Origin: Bacteroides sp. CAG:530
GTDB taxonomy: Bacteria > Bacteroidota > Bacteroidia > Bacteroidales > Bacteroidaceae
Assembly: GCA_000434735.1 (NCBI GenBank)
Contig: FR881265.1
Coordinates: forward strand, 1 to 11,336
DNA: 11,336 nucleotides
Direction of reading: 5' to 3'
Of this stretch, positions 6,781-11,336 are shown piece after piece. The position numbers were made by a program, and so were the translations under genes. Position 1 is the stretch's first letter, and every line of letters begins with the position of its first letter. The notes under the pieces were generated by a model. That model did no database searches and was not told the DNA's origin. It was given only the letters and a program-made list of their open reading frames with translations.

Positions 6781-7934
6781 TCCTTTTTTATACAATCAAT
6801 ATATAATTTATTAATAGAATCAACACATTTCTCGACCGTGTATAATTCAGAAGCCACTTTATAAGCATTTCGTATCATCGTCGCATTGTCTTTTTCTACA
6901 ATCTCACAAAGTTCCTTTTGAAGCTGTTCTTTATTTGAAAATCTAAAACCAATCTCCTGTCCCGTTAGATTTAAGCCTATATCAAATTGTTCTTTTGTAC
7001 CAGAAGTATTGCGTCCAATAACAATGGTTTTGTTTATCATAGCCTCAACGGTTGCAAACCCAAAACCTTCAAAGTGACTAGCAACTACAAGTGCTTGGGC
7101 ATGTGCCATTAGCAAATATATGTCAGTCCTACTTCCAAGAAAGTTAACTGAATTTTGTAGACTATACTCATTAATTATACGTTTGCATGTCTTAAAATAC
7201 AAACTAGAATCATTATATGACCCAACAACTTTTAATGTAAATTTTGGATATTTCTTATTAAAATCAGCAAATGCCAACAACAAATCATCTAAACCTTTGT
7301 TAGGTTCAACCCTTCCAACGAACAATATATATTTTTCTTTTTCTACATGATCAAGTTTAGGCAATTGTGATTTTTTAAAAACCCCATCATAAATTACTCT
7401 ATTGCAAAAGTTTTCCGACAATCGGCAATTATCCAAAACTTGTCTTGTTATACAAATATTATAATTTCCTTTAGTTTGTATCCTATCATAAAAGTATTTG
7501 TTATTAGGAAATAGAGATGTTGAACAGAATTTATCAAAGAATTCGCGTTGATGCCAAACATGTGGAATTCCACGCTTTACACATTCTGACAACGCAAGAT
7601 CCAACGGTCCAACATTGGTATGAACAATATCAATATTATATTCATCGATTATTTTTCCTATATATCTTTTGGCATTATACCACCAATAGAAATGAAGAAA
7701 AAAACCGTATATATATTTTACGGGGTTTTTATCTAGTGGATAAATTGTCAAGCAATAATTGCAAGAGAATATTTTAACGTCCACATCACTTAATAATTCA
7801 TACAGAAACCCTTTATTGCTATTTGTAAGAACAAAAATTTCATGACCAAATTGTTTCATTCCACGAATTATATTTACCAATGCAATAGTAGATCCTCCTT
7901 CGTAAGATGTATTAGTTACATACAAAATTTTCAT
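6777..7934 (-). CDS. Family-4 glycosyltransferase (GT-B fold)
   Basis: A 385-residue retaining glycosyltransferase of the GT4 type, expected to transfer a sugar from a nucleotide-sugar donor to the growing lipid-linked oligosaccharide at the cytoplasmic face of the membrane. The N-terminal acceptor domain opens with MKILYVTNTSYEGGSTIALV, where the glycine-rich loop is typical. The C-terminal donor domain has ILFVGRVEPNKGLDDLL (203-219) and an intact EX7E motif, E289-GFGFATV-E297, followed by an EAM helix. No membrane segment or signal peptide is obvious. The start at 7934 overlaps the wzy-like gene by 23 bases and gives a natural beta-strand beginning, so it is preferred. The stop forms an ATGA overlap with the WbsX-like gene. 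Donor sugar and linkage cannot be deduced. Confidence 0.92.
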   Translation of the reverse strand: MKILYVTNTSYEGGSTIALVNIIRGMKQFGHEIFVLTNSNKGFLYELLSDVDVKIFSCNYCLTIYPLDKNPVKYIYGFFLHFYWWYNAKRYIGKIIDEYNIDIVHTNVGPLDLALSECVKRGIPHVWHQREFFDKFCSTSLFPNNKYFYDRIQTKGNYNICITRQVLDNCRLSENFCNRVIYDGVFKKSQLPKLDHVEKEKYILFVGRVEPNKGLDDLLLAFADFNKKYPKFTLKVVGSYNDSSLYFKTCKRIINEYSLQNSVNFLGSRTDIYLLMAHAQALVVASHFEGFGFATVEAMINKTIVIGRNTSGTKEQFDIGLNLTGQEIGFRFSNKEQLQKELCEIVEKDNATMIRNAYKVASELYTVEKCVDSINKLYIDCIKKE

Positions 7935-9102
7935 ATTCTTCCTGTTTATTTATTCCTAATAAAAATGGTACGATCCATGAGTATGATGCTGGATATGCCG
8001 CTTGCAAAAATGTAAGAACTATTAACAGCACAAAGAATTTCGAATAACCATGCTTCTTTCTATTATATGCAATAGAAAAATAAAAAATAAAAAATAACAG
8101 CGCAGGAATCAATCCTTTATTAACAATAAATACTTTATAACCTGCTCCTGTCATATCTTTTACAGAAGGATCACCAAATAAAATATTACCTGATGAAACA
8201 ACTCTAGAGAAAATATTATCTGAAGCTTGCGAAGAACGGTCATTACCAGTTAATCCTTTTTCCTTATCATATTGCAATCTACTAATTATCAATTCATTCA
8301 TCATATTATCTCCGTCGTTATAGAATTGAGCACCCAATAAAGCAAACCATGTAATGATTCCAAATCCTAAGATTTTCTTTATATTTTTTTTCGCGCTCAT
8401 TAAAAACAATGTGTATCCAATGAATGAAACCAAATATCCTGCTAAGGAGAAAGAGAGAATAAGACACACAAGCAAAACTATATTATACCATTTCTTAAAA
8501 TTATAATTGCCAGCATAAAGCATAAAAGATACCAAGCTACCAAGATAACCAGGTTCAAGAAAAACGCTTGTAAATCTTATATCCTCTGCTTCCCATAAAC
8601 GAACTAGCATAAAACCATAATTCATAAATGTATATGTATAATTTACATTGATATTACCATATTCTATTGGATATCCTATTACATTTAAATGGCCAATTAA
8701 CCTCATTAAATATAAAACAAAACCAGGTATAAAAACTATAGATAATCCCTTTGCAAGAAAAATTAAGTTTGCATCTGCGTTTTTCTTATCACATATAAGC
8801 ACTAATATAGGTACAAATAAGATAAACTGTGCCAAAACTTCTCCTACAGATTTAAATGGTATATTTATCGCAACAAAATAGCATATTATACCAAATATCA
8901 ACCGACTATTTAATCTTAGAACTATCCCATTTTTAATGGAATAAATAAATGCTGCTGCAGCAATGCTTATTCTTAAAACAGTTTGCGCACCAAAAGACAG
9001 AAAATCCAGCCCCCATGTAAACCACGCATGTGCACCCCAAAAAACAAGAAAGAGTAACACTCCTTTAAATATAAATGCTGAAATACTTTTATTCTGCTCC
9101 AT
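7912..9102 (-). CDS. wzy: Wzy-like polysaccharide polymerase, multi-pass membrane protein
   Basis: A 396-residue integral membrane protein with about ten to twelve hydrophobic segments spread over the whole length, for example residues 8-25, 42-60, 88-103, 115-135, 207-235, 329-345 and 355-383. A large hydrophilic stretch (about 259-328) sits between late membrane segments, with GLTGNDRSSQ at 283-292 and ILFGDPS at 307-313. Another landmark is RFTSVFLEPGYLGSL (176-190), which resembles the R...EPxxL element seen in many Wzy and O-antigen ligase-type proteins. Wzy proteins join repeat units at the periplasmic face of the inner membrane. Their sequences are poorly conserved, so the call rests on topology, the EPG motif and position beside wzx and the glycosyltransferases; it is the only Wzy candidate here. 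An O-antigen ligase-like role cannot be excluded. It overlaps the upstream gene by 14 bases and the downstream gene by 23. Confidence 0.78.
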   Translation of the reverse strand: MEQNKSISAFIFKGVLLFLVFWGAHAWFTWGLDFLSFGAQTVLRISIAAAAFIYSIKNGIVLRLNSRLIFGIICYFVAINIPFKSVGEVLAQFILFVPILVLICDKKNADANLIFLAKGLSIVFIPGFVLYLMRLIGHLNVIGYPIEYGNINVNYTYTFMNYGFMLVRLWEAEDIRFTSVFLEPGYLGSLVSFMLYAGNYNFKKWYNIVLLVCLILSFSLAGYLVSFIGYTLFLMSAKKNIKKILGFGIITWFALLGAQFYNDGDNMMNELIISRLQYDKEKGLTGNDRSSQASDNIFSRVVSSGNILFGDPSVKDMTGAGYKVFIVNKGLIPALLFFIFYFSIAYNRKKHGYSKFFVLLIVLTFLQAAYPASYSWIVPFLLGINKQEEYENFVCN

Positions 9103-10171
9103 AAGCCTTGAAGACGTTATCTAAAAACTGTACAGATTCTTTGTTTATACTTTCAATATTAACTATGCTATAATCAACTGATTCAATTTTATCAGGAACT
9201 TTTTCAATAGCTCTACTTTCTAACCCTAAACTAGATAACAAACTGCTTATTCTAGCATTTTTCCCATGAGCCTTTATTGAATAAAAATCTTTCCTTAAAA
9301 GTATACTAAATACTGTAGCATGAAAAGATGCAGAAACTATCATCCTTGAATATTTTACAAGACCCACAAAATCTGCAGGAGACACTGATGTTGCAACCTC
9401 ATCATTTTCATTCTGAATATTTGCAGATATTACAAGTAATTTCAAACCTTCTTGTTCTGCTATTTTCTTTGCGATTTCTCGTGCTAATGGATTTACATCA
9501 ACTTGATAGAACAAAACGTATGGACTAGTTATATTTGGTTGTGTAGCTATTCGATTCCATATTGAAGTAGAAATAAGCAATGTTGGATCTACTACATGAT
9601 ATACTCGTTTATTTGGAGACAACATCTGCAATTTCTGAGCCAATGATGCTTCTCTTACACTAATAAAATCAAAGTTTTTCAATTTTGACTTTATGATTTC
9701 ATCTTTGGAGTCTGGCCATTTGTCTTGCATACTTGCAGCATAAGAAGCAAGTAGAGTATGAGAAGGCCGCACAAAATCCCCCCAATAATATGAATCAAAG
9801 CCATAAGTTAATTCGTAATTCCATACTTGATCACTACCAATAAAAATTATATCAAAAGGCAATTCTTTAATAGTTTCTATTGGCACTAAGTTTAATGCGT
9901 TATTTATAAAATTCTGAAATGCATAATACCTTTTCTTTCTTCTTTGATAAAGCATTATTTCCGTATATATATTTTTAATCATCTGAATAGGATGCTTTTT
10001 AAGTATTCTTCCCATTTTAAATCTTTTGTATACCGAAAGCATTCTCTTATTTTGATAATCAATCACTGAGACTTCATGTCCCAAACTTTTTAAATATTCT
10101 TGTAGTGAATAACACTGTAAGACTGCGCCATAATTATGAGCCGCATGAAATGTCAAAATTCCAATTCTCAT
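9089..10171 (-). CDS. Polysaccharide pyruvyl transferase family protein (CsaB-like)
   Basis: A 360-residue protein of the polysaccharide pyruvyl transferase family. Characterised members transfer pyruvate from phosphoenolpyruvate to a sugar as a ketal; other family members are uncharacterised. Visible landmarks are an N-terminal GILTFHAAHNYGAVLQCYSL (residues 4-23), IGSDQVWN (111-118), SVREAS (171-176), VDPTLL (194-199), SASFHATVFSI (280-290) with the conserved His284, and NARISSLLSSLGL (305-317). Length and motif order fit a complete family member. The histidine motif differs from the common TDSFHGT form, with Ala281 and Ala285 in place of Asp/Asn and Gly. There is no signal peptide or membrane segment, so it should act in the cytoplasm on the lipid-linked repeat unit before export. 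It starts one base after the wzx stop and overlaps the next gene by 14 bases. The family is secure, the exact reaction is not. Confidence 0.88.
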   Translation of the reverse strand: MRIGILTFHAAHNYGAVLQCYSLQEYLKSLGHEVSVIDYQNKRMLSVYKRFKMGRILKKHPIQMIKNIYTEIMLYQRRKKRYYAFQNFINNALNLVPIETIKELPFDIIFIGSDQVWNYELTYGFDSYYWGDFVRPSHTLLASYAASMQDKWPDSKDEIIKSKLKNFDFISVREASLAQKLQMLSPNKRVYHVVDPTLLISTSIWNRIATQPNITSPYVLFYQVDVNPLAREIAKKIAEQEGLKLLVISANIQNENDEVATSVSPADFVGLVKYSRMIVSASFHATVFSILLRKDFYSIKAHGKNARISSLLSSLGLESRAIEKVPDKIESVDYSIVNIESINKESVQFLDNVFKAYGAE

Positions 10172-10172
10172 T

Positions 10173-11336
10173 TTACAATAATTTGTGTTTCAACTTCAAC
10201 AAACTTGAATAAACTATACCTCTTTCTGATTTATTACATCCCAATATTAATATCGTTATCAACGTTGTAAATATACATACTAATGTAGTAAAGATAAATC
10301 CCATAAATGTGGAACTCATGTGCTGATGAACTAAAGTTGAGATAGCAGAAGATACAATTGAAACCAATAAAATCCTAATATATGTGTGCGTAATAAATAT
10401 AACAATATTAAAGTTTAGCAATAATCTTATGAAGTAAAGTCTTAAAAACAGAGCAAATTGACTAAGGATAATTGCTACTATAAGAACAATATTGGGTGAA
10501 AATCCAAATCTTAACAAGATATACGATAAAGGAATATTCAGAAGATTTAATCCACCAACCCAAATTTGATACCACTTAATTCTTCCTGTCGCAAGAAGAC
10601 CTGTACTCATAGGACTTGCTATAGATTCCCACATTGAAAGAATCAAAGTAAGCCGAACGAAACTAACTGTATAATCAGGATAATCACCTAACCATATTTT
10701 TAATATAAATGGAGTATTAATTATAATTGGTAATGACAGTAAGAATAATACAAAATAAGCCAATTTTGCTCCTTGGTACATCAGTACTTGCATATACTCT
10801 CTATTGCCAGAAGAATATGACTGTGTGATTTGCGGATTTAAAGCCATCGTAAAATTTGTAACAAATCCCACAACCGCATTATTTACTTGTGATGAAATAC
10901 CTTTAGCTGCATTAACAACTGGGCCACAAAACAAATTGAGAATTACGTTTCCACCTTGATCACGCAACACACTAGCTATTGCACCTATAAAGTTCCATCC
11001 TGCAAAAGCAAACATTTCTTTTAGTTGTTCATTATCGAAAACTATTTTAAATTTACACTCTTCAAAATGGCCGCTACAATATCTTCCATAAACAAACCTT
11101 ACAACAATCGCTATGCTGCACATTAAAGCAGAATAACTTACTAAGTGATCAATTGGCGAAATCGAGATAGCAAAAGCAATTAACAGCTTTGACAGGCCTT
11201 CAAATATGCCTATATAAGCAAATACTGACATCTTTTCGTGTGCAATTATAACCGCATTATAGGGAACACTAATTAGATTTATTATAAATGTAAATATTGA
11301 TAATTGATAAACCCAATTAGTAGCAATCAATCGTTC
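10173..11336 (-). CDS. wzx: Wzx-type polysaccharide flippase, 5' end outside window
   Basis: This is probably the MOP/MATE-superfamily flippase that moves the lipid-linked repeat unit across the inner membrane. The visible part is 387 residues and consists mostly of hydrophobic helices, roughly nine to ten membrane segments. Recognisable landmarks are SVPYNAVIIAHEKMSVFAY (visible residues 23-41), GPVVNAAKGISSQVNN (about 138-153) and ALNPQITQSYSSGN (about 165-178), all typical of Bacteroidales capsule flippases. The frame stays open to the last base of the window (GAA CGA TTG ATT), so the TTG at 11330 is not a believable start. Family members are usually near 480-510 residues, so roughly 100 N-terminal residues should lie upstream. 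The C-terminus is intact and ends in a basic tail (KLKHKLL). The stop codon is one base before the next gene's ATG, so the two are very likely co-transcribed. Substrate specificity cannot be read from the sequence. Confidence 0.92.
   Translation of the reverse strand, partial: ERLIATNWVYQLSIFTFIINLISVPYNAVIIAHEKMSVFAYIGIFEGLSKLLIAFAISISPIDHLVSYSALMCSIAIVVRFVYGRYCSGHFEECKFKIVFDNEQLKEMFAFAGWNFIGAIASVLRDQGGNVILNLFCGPVVNAAKGISSQVNNAVVGFVTNFTMALNPQITQSYSSGNREYMQVLMYQGAKLAYFVLFLLSLPIIINTPFILKIWLGDYPDYTVSFVRLTLILSMWESIASPMSTGLLATGRIKWYQIWVGGLNLLNIPLSYILLRFGFSPNIVLIVAIILSQFALFLRLYFIRLLLNFNIVIFITHTYIRILLVSIVSSAISTLVHQHMSSTFMGFIFTTLVCIFTTLITILILGCNKSERGIVYSSLLKLKHKLL

Overview
The window is an AT-rich stretch in which every credible gene lies on the minus strand, so it reads from high to low coordinates. 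It is the middle to end of a surface-polysaccharide (capsule, exopolysaccharide or O-antigen type) biosynthesis operon. The mix of families (a MOP-type flippase, a CsaB-like pyruvyl transferase, a WbsX/GH99-like protein, a TupA-like ATP-grasp protein), the AT-rich leaders and the lack of clear Shine-Dalgarno sequences suggest a Bacteroidales bacterium of the Bacteroides/Prevotella kind. The genus cannot be fixed from this sequence.

Layout in transcription order: the 3' part of a Wzx flippase gene (10173-11336, 5' end outside the window); a polysaccharide pyruvyl transferase family protein (9089-10171); a Wzy-like multi-pass membrane protein (7912-9102); a family-4 glycosyltransferase (6777-7934); a WbsX/GH99-like protein (5692-6780); two more GT-B glycosyltransferases (4662-5699 and 3617-4648); and a TupA-like ATP-grasp protein (2735-3604). 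After a 93-base gap with a small GC-rich repeat structure comes a two-gene cassette of a different kind: a DUF262 (ParB-like) protein (1562-2641) and a HEPN protein with an RX4H RNase motif (897-1565), joined by an ATGA stop/start overlap. The polysaccharide programme then resumes with a GT2 glycosyltransferase (102-878). The first codons of another gene may lie at 1-27.

Taken together, the four glycosyltransferases would build a repeat unit on a lipid carrier. The pyruvyl transferase and the ATP-grasp protein would decorate it, possibly with pyruvate ketal and amide-linked groups. Wzx would flip it and the Wzy-like protein would polymerise it. From wzx to the 4662-5699 glycosyltransferase the genes abut or overlap by 4 to 23 bases; from there on the junctions are mostly gapped.

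The item most worth attention is the DUF262-HEPN pair. It looks like a defence or toxin-antitoxin-like module carried inside a capsule operon, on the same strand and apparently relying on the same transcript.
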